A DNA stretch of 64,000 nucleotides from Methylobacter sp015476545 (GCF_052162025.1 NZ_CP197401.1:3596001-3660000), one strand, 5' to 3'; positions 43,371 to 52,439 are shown, counted from the first letter of the stretch. Numbers and translations: made by a program. The notes: generated from the sequence alone by a model not told the origin.

Positions 43371-44519
43371 TTATGATTTGTTTCCGCGTAATTTGCTAAG
43401 AATTCGAGTTAATAATCCCTGCCGCTCAGTATTTTTCTTGATAGCTGGCGGCTGGATGATTTCATCGGATTGCCGTTTAGCTTGTTTAACCAAGCCAAGT
43501 GCATGCGCTGCGCTGATAAAAACAAATACATATTGAGGTTTAATTTTTAAAGTTTCAGCAATATCAGGTAAGGTTCTCGGCCCCGCTATAAGCAATGCCG
43601 AAATCCTTAATGCATGGGGCGTAACAATGAGACGCGTAAAGTTCGGCCAGTGTTTTAAAAAAACCGGCCTATCAATATCCAGGGCAACCGGATAGCGGCC
43701 TCTGGATGACCATACGGCCAGTTTCCATAAAAAGGCGTCCACATTGTGGAATTTATCCAACTCTCTGTTGGCAGATAAGGCATGTGCGCTGGCCGGAGTA
43801 AGCGACATGCCTGCGCCTGACAGGCTTTTTATTGGTAAGCCGGCAAACGACCTCAGCTGTTTGTCATCCGCATCGAACCAGATTTCATGATTATGAGGGA
43901 AGATAATCAGCGACTTCCAGCCAGAGTTAAGATGTAATACCTGCTTTTTTGTCTGCGCTATAAGGCAAGCGGACTGAAAATAGCCCTGAAAATATTCTTT
44001 GGGATTATAAGAAGCATTGGGAAATTGCTTCGGATCATTTACATCCAGACCAGGAATGGAACCTATAAACGCATTGAAATTCCCTTCATCAAGATGCATC
44101 GCCGTTTGATGTTTGGATGTCTTTTTGCGCTCATCCGTATTTATAAACAGCTTCTTGCTAGTCTGAACATTTTCATTCGATTTCTGCTTCACAGCCAACA
44201 AAGCTTCGGCTTTGCTCAAGGCCTCTAACATCTCGACCGTCTTGATCGGTTTTCTTACATACAATGCATTATCCAGTTTCAGTTCCTGCAAAGATAATAC
44301 AATAATGGGCCTGCTAGAATTCTCAGCCAATTTCTGTTCAAGCAATGCTTTGGCATTGATGGAATCGGCATCAATTATATCGACTTCAGCGTCCAAATCT
44401 TCAACGACAGCCGCGGCTCCTTTGCAAGGACCTTGAAGATACATCACCATTGTTTTATAAGTGCGCCCATCCATGCCGTGGAGCGCAACTTTTAAAGAGC
44501 TTTTGCGTTTATCGTTCAT
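43371..44519 (-). CDS. hypothetical protein with degenerate receiver-like N-terminus
   Basis: The 382-residue protein has an N-terminal 105 residues shaped like a response-regulator receiver (SLKVALHGMDGRTYKTMVMY, AEVDIIDADSI, SRPIIVLSLQEL, LYVRKPIKTVEML), ending with a KPI motif like the conserved KP. A linker rich in Lys and Ser leads to a C-terminal part (residues 150-382) containing LIIFPHNHEIWFDADDKQLRSF and a helical tail with TLPDIAETLKIKPQYVFVFI. I do not recognise the C-terminal part. Its start overlaps the upstream TPR gene by 11 bases, and the GTPase gene follows 13 bases after its end. Confidence 0.6.
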   Translation of the reverse strand: MNDKRKSSLKVALHGMDGRTYKTMVMYLQGPCKGAAAVVEDLDAEVDIIDADSINAKALLEQKLAENSSRPIIVLSLQELKLDNALYVRKPIKTVEMLEALSKAEALLAVKQKSNENVQTSKKLFINTDERKKTSKHQTAMHLDEGNFNAFIGSIPGLDVNDPKQFPNASYNPKEYFQGYFQSACLIAQTKKQVLHLNSGWKSLIIFPHNHEIWFDADDKQLRSFAGLPIKSLSGAGMSLTPASAHALSANRELDKFHNVDAFLWKLAVWSSRGRYPVALDIDRPVFLKHWPNFTRLIVTPHALRISALLIAGPRTLPDIAETLKIKPQYVFVFISAAHALGLVKQAKRQSDEIIQPPAIKKNTERQGLLTRILSKLRGNKS

Positions 44520-45246
44520 TGCTAGCGCTCATGAAAAGCGTCATTAATTCATCCCAACCATCAGGTTTAGGTATATTCAAGCTGGCGAAAAATTCAACCA
44601 TTTTTTTCAATCCTGAAATATCCTGTGTTGATTTATAAAGTTCTAACAAGCTCTGATGTAACTCCAGCCTGTGCGGTTCGTTTATGATAGCGTTTTCCAG
44701 CACATCTTTTGCCTCGGATAGCTGACTATATTCAATATAATCACGCGCCAAATCCAACGGATCATAGGCTTGTTCATCTGAAGAGATGACCTGCTGCACT
44801 AGGTTTTGAGTACCGAGCAGCCCTTTTGTGAAAATGGAATATTGATTTCCTTCTAACAGTGCAACATCCATTTCGTTCATCATGAATGCCCTTAGCGACT
44901 TATACTGCTCCCGAGATAATTTGGAGCTTGTCCCGATTATCATGCGCCGACTAATGTCCGCGCCGCGCCGTTCTAAAATAACCAGAAAATCAACAAGCGC
45001 GGCAAAAAGCTGTTCCGATAAATTTGCATGGTAACAATAATAGATACGCTGAATATGAGTAATTAATTGCCTGGGCTTTCTGGAAATGCGAAAAACAAGA
45101 TTTCTTAAGACCTGATCAGGTAATCCGTTATCGACAAAACTAAAAGCATCCGAATCTGATGGCGGAAAAATATTATTCCACTCGTGGAATCCATGAGTGT
45201 CATTTTGTCCCTCACCGCAAGTAATCAATTTCTGGCAAATAATCAT
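44509..45246 (-). CDS. FimV-like TPR-containing hypothetical protein
   Basis: The 245-residue protein has a C-terminal helical repeat, DYIEYSQLSEAKDVLENAII then NEPHRLELHQSLLELY, that closely resembles the tetratricopeptide segment of the FimV protein encoded at the right end of this window (YLAYGRYQQAEELMRHAIKE). The N-terminal part has RISRKPRQLITHIQRIYYCY and EQLFAALVDFLVILERRGADISRR, not recognised. It is the first gene of the GTPase cluster. The FimV resemblance suggests a polar or pilus-related role, by inference only. Confidence 0.6.
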   Translation of the reverse strand: MIICQKLITCGEGQNDTHGFHEWNNIFPPSDSDAFSFVDNGLPDQVLRNLVFRISRKPRQLITHIQRIYYCYHANLSEQLFAALVDFLVILERRGADISRRMIIGTSSKLSREQYKSLRAFMMNEMDVALLEGNQYSIFTKGLLGTQNLVQQVISSDEQAYDPLDLARDYIEYSQLSEAKDVLENAIINEPHRLELHQSLLELYKSTQDISGLKKMVEFFASLNIPKPDGWDELMTLFMSASNER

Positions 45247-45442
45247 GCATTAACTCTCAAAATTCATGCGAAAGATTTTCTACATGAATTTTAGCTGTTT
45301 TTACCCAAAAAAACAGATACAAGGGGTTAAAAACTAAAAATATAATTAAATTTGCCTGAACTTTATATAATTTGAAGAACATATGCATAATGATATGCTC
45401 TCTGCACAAAGTGTGCCAATTGAGTTTTTGTTTTATGATATA

Positions 45443-45479
45443 AAAAAGGCTTGTGAAACGTCGCTTCACAAGCCTTTTT
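45443..45479. terminator. bidirectional terminator after bacteriohemerythrin gene
   Basis: AAAAAGGCTTGTGAA at 45443-45457 pairs exactly with TTCACAAGCCTTTTT at 45465-45479 around a 7-base loop, with T runs on both strands. It lies 23 bases past the hemerythrin stop codon on the minus strand and separates that gene from the GTPase cluster. Confidence 0.85.
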
Positions 45480-45501
45480 AGACTTATGGAATGACTATTC
45501 C

Positions 45502-45900
45502 TCAGCTATTCAATGCATCGGCATAAGCCTTATCAAATACAGGGATGTGATTATCCAACCAACCTTTCACCATTTGACCGACTTCTTCGGTAACTTCAGC
45601 TTCGCCGGCATGAAATTTTGTCTGCAATCCGGCACAAATGCCGATTAAAGCCTCATGCTCGGCCTTGTGGGCAGTGTAATTATTGAAGTCTTTCGCCAGC
45701 ATTTCTCTTTCTTCATGAGCAAAATGCCCTACGACATAAGAGATCAAATCGTCCAGCTGGGCACCCACAGCGGAACGGTCAGCGCCACCGGTTGCCAGAT
45801 CATATAATTTATTCAATTTATCAAACAGAATTTGGTGCTCTTCATCGGCAAACCCTACATTAGTGCCGAATTGTGCAGCTGTCCAAGTGATTAAAGCCAT
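45502..45900 (-). CDS. bacteriohemerythrin
   Basis: This 132-residue di-iron oxygen-binding protein has the full ligand set: H22, H59 and E63 in HFAHEERE, H78 and H82 in AHKAEH, then H118 and D123 in NHIPVFDKAY. The frame is open to 45942, but ATG at 45900 has GAGGAG at good spacing and gives the start MALITWTAAQ typical of methanotroph hemerythrins. Members deliver oxygen to methane monooxygenase or signal oxygen level. It lies upstream of the GTPase cluster, and its own terminator separates the two. Confidence 0.93.
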   Translation of the reverse strand: MALITWTAAQFGTNVGFADEEHQILFDKLNKLYDLATGGADRSAVGAQLDDLISYVVGHFAHEEREMLAKDFNNYTAHKAEHEALIGICAGLQTKFHAGEAEVTEEVGQMVKGWLDNHIPVFDKAYADALNS

Positions 45901-45983
45901 AAATGTACTCCTCAAAATTGTTATAGTAATTAATAACCGCACAAAAATTATAGTTTTTACTCTCTCTCAAATGTTGACCTAAA

Positions 45984-46658
45984 TCAATTTTTGCTTAGAT
46001 CAACCGAGAGATTTAATGAGAATGCATCAAAGTCAGCTTGAGCACAGTGTGGCAATACGCCTAGTAAAGGCGAATCCAAGGAGGTAGCTATAGTCTGAAT
46101 ATTTTCATCCTGGCTCAACAAGCCAGGTTCAGTGCACATTGCAATCCAGCCTGCACAGGGGATACCCGAAGAGCGAATGGCCTGGTAAGTCAATTTTGCA
46201 TGATTGATGCAGCCCAGCCTGATCGCCACGACGATAATGACCGGCAGGGCCAGCGCTTTTGCAAGGTCGGTAATATCTTCAGTAGCGTTGATCGGCGACA
46301 TCCAGCCGCCAGCCCCTTCAACCAACAGAATGTCAGCCTTTTTTTTCAAAGTATTAAAGTCGGCAACAATTTTATGCAGCAGCACCGGATTATCGGCACC
46401 GGCAATATGAGGCGAGACGGGCGCCTCATAGGCATAAGGGTTAATCAGTTCATATTCAACAGATAATGAGGCATTTTCCTGAATCAGCAATGCATCTTCA
46501 TTTCGCAAGACGCCGTTTTGCATCAGGCATCCGGACGCTACCGGCTTCATGCCGACGACGGATTTGCCCAGCCTCTTGAAATAACGCATCAGCGCAATCG
46601 TAGCCCAGGTTTTTCCAACGTTGGTATCAGTACCGGTAATGAAATAACCCTGCTTCAT
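45984..46658 (-). CDS. bioD: dethiobiotin synthetase
   Basis: The 224-residue enzyme closes the ureido ring of dethiobiotin with ATP and CO2. The nucleotide-binding loop is FITGTDTNVGKTWAT, followed by KPVASGC and LLVEGAGGWMSPI. It begins four bases after bioC ends and completes the five-gene bio operon on the minus strand. Confidence 0.96.
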   Translation of the reverse strand: MKQGYFITGTDTNVGKTWATIALMRYFKRLGKSVVGMKPVASGCLMQNGVLRNEDALLIQENASLSVEYELINPYAYEAPVSPHIAGADNPVLLHKIVADFNTLKKKADILLVEGAGGWMSPINATEDITDLAKALALPVIIVVAIRLGCINHAKLTYQAIRSSGIPCAGWIAMCTEPGLLSQDENIQTIATSLDSPLLGVLPHCAQADFDAFSLNLSVDLSKN

Positions 46659-46662
46659 GCTG

Positions 46663-47442
46663 TCACGCCTGCGCTGTAATCATGATAACTTCGAAAGTCG
46701 CCGGGATTAGGCCCTGGGATCTATAGACTTCATAAGCCGCAATCATGCCCTGCATTTGTGCTTTGGTGGTGATGCTCCTGTTGCGCCCAACCGTCATGTT
46801 GTGCGCCCCGATATGCTTCAACTCCTTCATCAACGCCAAAACGGAGTCATAAGCCGGCCTGTGCATCTTGCTTTCCATCTTTATCTGACGAAAGCCGGCT
46901 CTTCTAAGAAAACAACCGATCTGCTCCTGATTATAAAACTCGTTAACGTGACTATAGTCGTCAACCTCTGCCCATGCGCTTTTCAATTCCTGCAGGGTAT
47001 GGGGGCCGAATGTCGAACAAATCAACTGGCGGCCAGGCTTTAGCGTGCGCTTGATACCGGTGAAAACCTCCTCCAGATTTTCGCACCATTGCAAAGCCAG
47101 ATTCGAGAACACGTGATCGGCAATATGACTGGCAACCGGCAATGATTCCGCATCGGCGCACAAGTACATGACATTGTCAGCATCAGCCAATTTTCTGCGC
47201 GTGATTTGCAGCATAGGCAATGCAATATCCAGCGCCAGCATGTACTTGCTGCCCGGCCAAGCCAATAATTCCGCGGTTAAAAACCCGGTACCGCAACCGA
47301 TATCCAGTATCGTACCGGTCAAACTGTCTGTTTCGATACGGGTCAGCAGGTCTCTGCCTACCGTGCGCTGCAATTCGGCGACAGCATCGTAAGATGCACA
47401 GGCTGCAGAAAAAGAGCGCTTGACTTTGCTTTTATCTAACAT
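46663..47442 (-). CDS. bioC: malonyl-ACP O-methyltransferase BioC
   Basis: The 259-residue SAM-dependent methyltransferase starts biotin synthesis by methylating malonyl-ACP. The SAM motif is TILDIGCGTGFLTAELL, followed by YLCADAESLPVA and HVFSNLALQWCENL. The frame is open to 47559, but the upstream codons overlap bioH, and ATG at 47442 (MLDKSKVKRSFSAA) matches the family start. It follows bioH by ten bases. Confidence 0.94.
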   Translation of the reverse strand: MLDKSKVKRSFSAACASYDAVAELQRTVGRDLLTRIETDSLTGTILDIGCGTGFLTAELLAWPGSKYMLALDIALPMLQITRRKLADADNVMYLCADAESLPVASHIADHVFSNLALQWCENLEEVFTGIKRTLKPGRQLICSTFGPHTLQELKSAWAEVDDYSHVNEFYNQEQIGCFLRRAGFRQIKMESKMHRPAYDSVLALMKELKHIGAHNMTVGRNRSITTKAQMQGMIAAYEVYRSQGLIPATFEVIMITAQA

Positions 47443-47452
47443 GAAACAGCAC

Positions 47453-48223
47453 TCATGCTTGACCAAGAAAACGTGAAACAACAGCCAGAACCTCTTGCTG
47501 GTGCGATAAAAACGGCACGTGACCGGCCTGTTCAATAATATTGACTTCGCAACCGGCATTCAGCTGTGATAACTGCCGACCGACTGCGACAGGAATCAGC
47601 ATATCTTTGCCGCCCAATATGGCCGATACAGGGCATTTCAGCCTGGACAGGACCGGCCTGAGGTCCGACTGTTTCAAGATAGCCAGACCGCTCTGCAATA
47701 CCTGCGAGTCCGGCATAGCGCATTCGTACACGGATTCTCTCAGCTCTTTCAATATAATCTTGCAATCCGCCAGGCCATTCACCTGCAGAGCCAGAAAACG
47801 TGATAAGGTCGCCTGACAATTATCATTCAAGCCATCGGCAAACGCATCCAGCAAACCCGCTTCCATGCCAGGCCAGGCTTCTGCTTGCATAAACAGCGGA
47901 TTACCGGCCAGCAACACCAGCGAGCTAACGCGTTCGGGAAAGCGCTCGGCGATGTCGAGCACGACTGTCGCGCCCAAGGACCAGCCCAGCCAACTGCATG
48001 GCTGTTCGGGCAGCGAATTGACCAATGCAACGCTAATCTGCTCCAGTGTAAACGGACTGATTTTTTCGCTGCGCCCATGCCCCGGCAAATCGATGCAAGT
48101 GACTCGGCAATGCCGTGCCAGCGCCCTGGCAAAATCACGCCACACGCCGGAATGCATGGCCCAGCCGTGCACAAGCACAACCGGCGCGCCTTGGCCGAAT
48201 GTTTCACTATGGAGTTTTATCAT
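47453..48223 (-). CDS. bioH: pimeloyl-ACP methyl ester carboxylesterase BioH
   Basis: The 256-residue alpha/beta hydrolase has HGWAMHSGVWRDFA, the nucleophile elbow GWSLGA with the catalytic serine, and the histidine in EQAGHVPFLSH near the C-terminus. It frees pimeloyl-ACP from its methyl ester. It overlaps bioF by four bases and precedes bioC, so the order fits the pimeloyl-ACP stage of biotin synthesis. Confidence 0.94.
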   Translation of the reverse strand: MIKLHSETFGQGAPVVLVHGWAMHSGVWRDFARALARHCRVTCIDLPGHGRSEKISPFTLEQISVALVNSLPEQPCSWLGWSLGATVVLDIAERFPERVSSLVLLAGNPLFMQAEAWPGMEAGLLDAFADGLNDNCQATLSRFLALQVNGLADCKIILKELRESVYECAMPDSQVLQSGLAILKQSDLRPVLSRLKCPVSAILGGKDMLIPVAVGRQLSQLNAGCEVNIIEQAGHVPFLSHQQEVLAVVSRFLGQA

Positions 48224-49380
48224 GGACGCAAGTTATCCAGTGCGGCAAGCAACCGGTCGACGTGTTGCTCTTCATGTTGCGCCGAGAAAGTCACACGCAA
48301 CCTGGCGCTGCCCTGCGGCACGGTAGGCGGGCGTATCGCGCTGACCAGTAACCCTGCGTTCAGCAAGGCATTGCTGATGTCAACAGCGCGCTGACTGTCG
48401 CCTATTAAGACAGGCTGAATGGCCGAGGAAGACGGCATCAACTGCAGACCGAGCTGCTGTACACCTTGTCTGAAACGCTCGGACAACATTTTGAGCTTGT
48501 CCCGGCGCCAGCTTTCGGCCACGACTATTTTTAAGCTGGCCCTTGTCGCTTCGGCAACGGCCGCCGGCAATGCCGTCGTGTAAATGTAAGTCCGGGCTTT
48601 TTGGATCAGCGTTTCGATCAATACATCAGAGCCTGCCACGAAGGCGCCGAACGTGCCGAAGGCCTTGCCCAACGTACCGATCAGTATCGGCACATCGTCC
48701 TGGCCCAGGCCATAATAGTCAACGATGCCGCGGCCCTGCTCGCCAATCACGCCCAAGCCATGCGCATCGTCGACCATCAGCCAGGCATCATGACTTTTTG
48801 CCGTTTCCGACAATGACTGCAACGGCGCCAAATCGCCGTCCATGCTGAAGACGCCGTCTGTCACGACCAACTTGCGCCCTTTTGCTGTTGCGATATTGGC
48901 ATTCAAATGACTGATGTCGCCATGGGCATAACGATTGAACCTGGCACCGGACAGCAAACCGCCATCCAGCAAGGAAGCATGGTTCAAGCGGTCTTCGAAC
49001 ACTGTATCGCCTCGTCCGATCAAGGCTGAAATAACGCCCATGTTCGCCATGTAACCAGTCGAAAACAATAAAGCCCTATCTCGACCGGTAAAGGCTGCCA
49101 ACTCCTCCTCCAGAGCATGATGCGCGGCGCTGTGCCCGCAAATCAGATGCGCCGATCCGCTGCCAACCCCGTAACGATCAGCCCCTGCCTTAAACGCCTG
49201 CACCACGGCAGGATGATTGGCCAACCCCAGATAATCGTTACTGCAAAAATTCAGTACTTTCCTGCCGTCGATCTGCAGATGGATGCCTTGAGACGATTCT
49301 GTAATACGTCGCGAACGGTATAGTCCCTGCCCGGCAATGGCTTCGAGATTGCCGGGCAAAGCCGAGAATGCATCAGTCAT
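48220..49380 (-). CDS. bioF: 8-amino-7-oxononanoate synthase
   Basis: The 386-residue PLP enzyme condenses pimeloyl-ACP with alanine. Signature segments are NYCSNDYLGL-like NFCSNDYLGLANHPAVV, DDAHGLGVIG and the PLP lysine in IGTLGKAFGTFGAFV. The frame is open to 49437, but ATG at 49380 overlaps the bioB stop by eight bases and is preferred (MTDAFSALPGNL). It is the second gene of bioBFHCD. Confidence 0.95.
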   Translation of the reverse strand: MTDAFSALPGNLEAIAGQGLYRSRRITESSQGIHLQIDGRKVLNFCSNDYLGLANHPAVVQAFKAGADRYGVGSGSAHLICGHSAAHHALEEELAAFTGRDRALLFSTGYMANMGVISALIGRGDTVFEDRLNHASLLDGGLLSGARFNRYAHGDISHLNANIATAKGRKLVVTDGVFSMDGDLAPLQSLSETAKSHDAWLMVDDAHGLGVIGEQGRGIVDYYGLGQDDVPILIGTLGKAFGTFGAFVAGSDVLIETLIQKARTYIYTTALPAAVAEATRASLKIVVAESWRRDKLKMLSERFRQGVQQLGLQLMPSSSAIQPVLIGDSQRAVDISNALLNAGLLVSAIRPPTVPQGSARLRVTFSAQHEEQHVDRLLAALDNLRP

Positions 49381-50374
49381 TTGCGTAGCTGGAACCGCCT
49401 GAATGCAGGCCCAAACGCTCGAATAACCGGCGATCATGGTTGGTCATCGGGTTGTCGGTCGTCAATAATTTGTCGCCGTAAAAGATCGAGTTGGCGCCGG
49501 CCAGAAAACACAAAGCCTGCATTTCATCACTCATATTATTGCGGCCTGCCGACAGGCGCACGCGCGACTTAGGCATCATGATGCGTGCCACGGCGATGGT
49601 TCTGATGAAAATAAGCGGATCCAGCGCTTCGGTACCCATCAGCGGCGTTCCTTCGACCTGCACCAGCATATTAACCGGTACGCTTTCAGGATGTTTGGGC
49701 AGATTGGCCAGTTCTATCAGCAGCTTTGAGCGGTCGACGTCGCTTTCGCCCATACCGACGATACCGCCGCAACAGACATTAATGCCGGCCTCTCTGACGC
49801 GCGCCAACGTATCGAGCCGATCCTGATAAGTGCGTGTCGTGATAATCTCGGAATAATAATCTTCCGACGTATCCAGATTATGATTGTAGTAATCGAGTCC
49901 GCCCTCCTTCAGCCTCGCTGTCTGCGTATCGGTCAGCATGCCCAGCGTGACGCAGGTTTCCATGCCCAGCGCCTTGACACCCTGCACCATTTCGACCACG
50001 CGCTCGATGTCTCTGTCTTTCGGCTGGCGCCAAGCCGCGCCCATGCAGAACCGGGATGCACCCTGCTCCTTGGCTTTTTGGGCGGCTTTCAAAACAACCT
50101 CAACCGGCATTAGCGCTTCGGGCGTCAAATCCGAATCATAGCGCGCGCTTTGCGGGCAATAACCGCAATCTTCCGAGCATGAACCGGTTTTAATGCTCAG
50201 CAGACTGCTCACCTGAATCTCATTCGGATCGAAGTTCTCTCTATGAATCGTCTGTGCTTTAAAAATCAGATCATTAAACGGTAACGCATAAAGCGCTTGA
50301 ACTTCATCCAATTGCCAGTCATGACGAATGGTCGTCGACTGTTGGGTCGGGCTTATTGCAGGGCTTGCAGACAT
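49373..50374 (-). CDS. bioB: biotin synthase
   Basis: The 333-residue radical-SAM enzyme inserts sulfur into dethiobiotin. The cluster motif is CSEDCGYCPQSARY and the downstream segments GAAWRQPKDRD and GIVGMGESDVDR are typical. It is the first gene of the operon and diverges from comF across 66 bases, where the bio promoter must lie. No operator matching the enteric BirA site was identified by eye. Confidence 0.97.
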   Translation of the reverse strand: MSASPAISPTQQSTTIRHDWQLDEVQALYALPFNDLIFKAQTIHRENFDPNEIQVSSLLSIKTGSCSEDCGYCPQSARYDSDLTPEALMPVEVVLKAAQKAKEQGASRFCMGAAWRQPKDRDIERVVEMVQGVKALGMETCVTLGMLTDTQTARLKEGGLDYYNHNLDTSEDYYSEIITTRTYQDRLDTLARVREAGINVCCGGIVGMGESDVDRSKLLIELANLPKHPESVPVNMLVQVEGTPLMGTEALDPLIFIRTIAVARIMMPKSRVRLSAGRNNMSDEMQALCFLAGANSIFYGDKLLTTDNPMTNHDRRLFERLGLHSGGSSYAND

Positions 50375-50440
50375 TCTGTTAATCTCCGGCTACATTATTA
50401 TTTTAAGGAAGACAGTCACGGTACTTGTCAACCTATTCAA

Positions 50441-51148
50441 ATGAAAATAGATTACAACTGGATCAATATTATACAGGATTACCTGCTTCCGCCTATCTGC
50501 ATCTTATGCGGAAACGCTGGCTTTTCCTCTCGCGACCTCTGCCATTCCTGTTACCGGCATTTACACAGAAACGACCCGTGCTGTTATCGCTGTGCCCAGC
50601 CTTTTGAAACGCCGACGTCAATAACGGTTCTATGCGGCCGCTGCCAAAGCCGAACGCCGGCCTATGATCGAACTTACGCGCCATTCGTGCATCAGGGCGC
50701 CATGCGACACCTGATTACCTCGCTAAAATTTCATGCCCATTACAAGAATGCACGCCTGTTGGGCCAATTACTGGCGGAACATATCAAAGAGTCGGCGGAA
50801 AGGCCGGACTGCATCATGCCCGTACCGTTGCATAAAGCCCGCTACCGCCAGCGCGGATTTAACCAGTCTATTGAAATCGCCAGAACCGTCGCCCGTGAAT
50901 TACAGCTGCCCGTCGATCTTTCGTCCTGCCAGAGACATCGCAATACGCCGCATCAAACCAGTTTGCTGGCCAAGCAGCGGCGTAAAAACCTGAAAAATGC
51001 CTTCTCGCTGATGAAGCCGATTCAGGTCAAACACATAGCCATTATCGATGATGTCATGACGACCGGCTCTACCGTCGATGAACTTGCCGCGCTATTGAAA
51101 AAAGCCGGAGCCAGTCGGGTTGACGTCTGGGCATGCGCCAGAGCCTGA
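50441..51148 (+). CDS. comF: ComF-family phosphoribosyltransferase-like protein
   Basis: The 235-residue protein has an N-terminal zinc finger (CILCGNAGFSSRDLCHSCY then CCYRCAQPF, CGRCQ) and a type I phosphoribosyltransferase domain with VPLHKARYRQRGFNQS and VKHIAIIDDVMTTGSTV. ComF proteins are linked to DNA uptake and transformation. The frame is open to 50297, but ATG at 50441 opens with MKIDYNWINIIQDYLLPP, which is the family start. It diverges from the bio operon, as is common in gammaproteobacteria. Confidence 0.9.
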   Translation: MKIDYNWINIIQDYLLPPICILCGNAGFSSRDLCHSCYRHLHRNDPCCYRCAQPFETPTSITVLCGRCQSRTPAYDRTYAPFVHQGAMRHLITSLKFHAHYKNARLLGQLLAEHIKESAERPDCIMPVPLHKARYRQRGFNQSIEIARTVARELQLPVDLSSCQRHRNTPHQTSLLAKQRRKNLKNAFSLMKPIQVKHIAIIDDVMTTGSTVDELAALLKKAGASRVDVWACARA

Positions 51149-51164
51149 ATGGTGTTGAATGGAT

Positions 51165-52439
51165 TCACCGCGCCACTTGAGTAATGGCCTGATCAAGCAT
51201 GTCAGAGAGTTTGGCTTTCGCGCCCCGGTTCTGGCAGACAAATACTTTGGCTTTTTCAATTAACGACGCCCTATAGCCGGCATCTTCATATAGTGCATAG
51301 ACGGCTCTGGCAACATCGTCTTTATTCTGGCATTGTATGGCCGCGCCTCGCTGCAGAATCCCTCCGGCAATCTCTTTAAAATTGGCCATAAAAGGTCCGA
51401 ACATTACCGGCACGCCCACTGCAGCAGGCTCAAGCACATTATGTCCGCCTACCGCCACCATGCTGCCGCCGACAAACGCGACATCAGCGCTCGCATACAG
51501 CATCTTCAGCTCCCCCATGGTATCGGCCAGATATACATCAACGTCCTGATGACAGCTCTCATCGGATGTGCGCCTTATTACTGACAACTGCCGCAGCTTA
51601 CACAATTTCTCGACTTCGCCGAAGCGCTCGGGATGTCTCGGCACCAGTACCAGCAACAACTCGGGGATTTGCAGCTTTATCTGTTTATAAATCTCAAGAA
51701 ATATCGCTTCTTCATCTTTATGCGTGCTAGCAATAATCCAGACGAATCGACTCTTGAACAAATCCTCCTTTAGCTGCCGGCCCTGCTCTATCGTTTCATT
51801 GGCGATGTCAATGTCAAACTTGATATTGCCGGCGACAGTCACCTGCCGTTTTTCGGCGCCGATAGCAATGAATCGGTCCGCATCATCCTGGGTTTGCGCG
51901 GCAATTGATTTAACTTGCGCCAAGGCTGGATGAACCAGCGAGGGAATTTTTTGATAACCGCGCGCCGATTTTTCAGATAACCGGGCATTGATCATATAGA
52001 GCGGAATACCGTTTCTGCCGCAGCAGGCAAACAGATTGGGCCAGATTTCCGTCTCCACAATCACGGCGATGCCCGGTTTAAAGCAATGCATAAAACGATT
52101 GACAGCGTCGGGCGTATCATACGGCAGATAAACATGCTCAACCGTTTCCTGCAGCACCGCCTTGACACGTGCGGATCCGGTCGGCGTCGTGGTCGTTATT
52201 AAAAGTCGCGCATCAGGATGCAGAGTTTGTATTTGCCGGATTAACGGAAATAAGGCTTCAGCCTCGCCGACTGAAACGGCATGGAACCAGATGACGCCTG
52301 GCGCATAATGTTTAGGATAATAGGCAAACCGTTCGAGCCATCGATGGCGGTAGGCAGGCGCTTTGACACTCCGCCAAAGCAGGCGGCACAGTATAAAAGG
52401 GACGAGCAGGTAAAAAAGGAGTGAATAGAAAAAACGCAT
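51165..52439 (-). CDS. waaA: 3-deoxy-D-manno-octulosonic acid transferase
   Basis: The 424-residue enzyme adds KDO to lipid A. It has an N-terminal membrane segment, the glycosyltransferase N-domain with VIWFHAVSVGEAEALFPLIR and ITTTTPTGSARVK, and a C-terminal domain with SADVAFVGGSMVAVGGHNVLEPAAVGVPVMFG. ATG at 52439 (MRFFYSLLF) is preferred to a TTG at 52454. It acts at the inner face of the cytoplasmic membrane and implies a Gram-negative outer membrane. Confidence 0.95.
   Translation of the reverse strand: MRFFYSLLFYLLVPFILCRLLWRSVKAPAYRHRWLERFAYYPKHYAPGVIWFHAVSVGEAEALFPLIRQIQTLHPDARLLITTTTPTGSARVKAVLQETVEHVYLPYDTPDAVNRFMHCFKPGIAVIVETEIWPNLFACCGRNGIPLYMINARLSEKSARGYQKIPSLVHPALAQVKSIAAQTQDDADRFIAIGAEKRQVTVAGNIKFDIDIANETIEQGRQLKEDLFKSRFVWIIASTHKDEEAIFLEIYKQIKLQIPELLLVLVPRHPERFGEVEKLCKLRQLSVIRRTSDESCHQDVDVYLADTMGELKMLYASADVAFVGGSMVAVGGHNVLEPAAVGVPVMFGPFMANFKEIAGGILQRGAAIQCQNKDDVARAVYALYEDAGYRASLIEKAKVFVCQNRGAKAKLSDMLDQAITQVAR

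Noticed and set aside
45257..45469. 70-codon minus-strand frame between the GTPase cluster and bacteriohemerythrin
   Set aside because: It overlaps the terminator hairpin, and its translation has no recognisable domain. The region is better read as promoter and terminator DNA.
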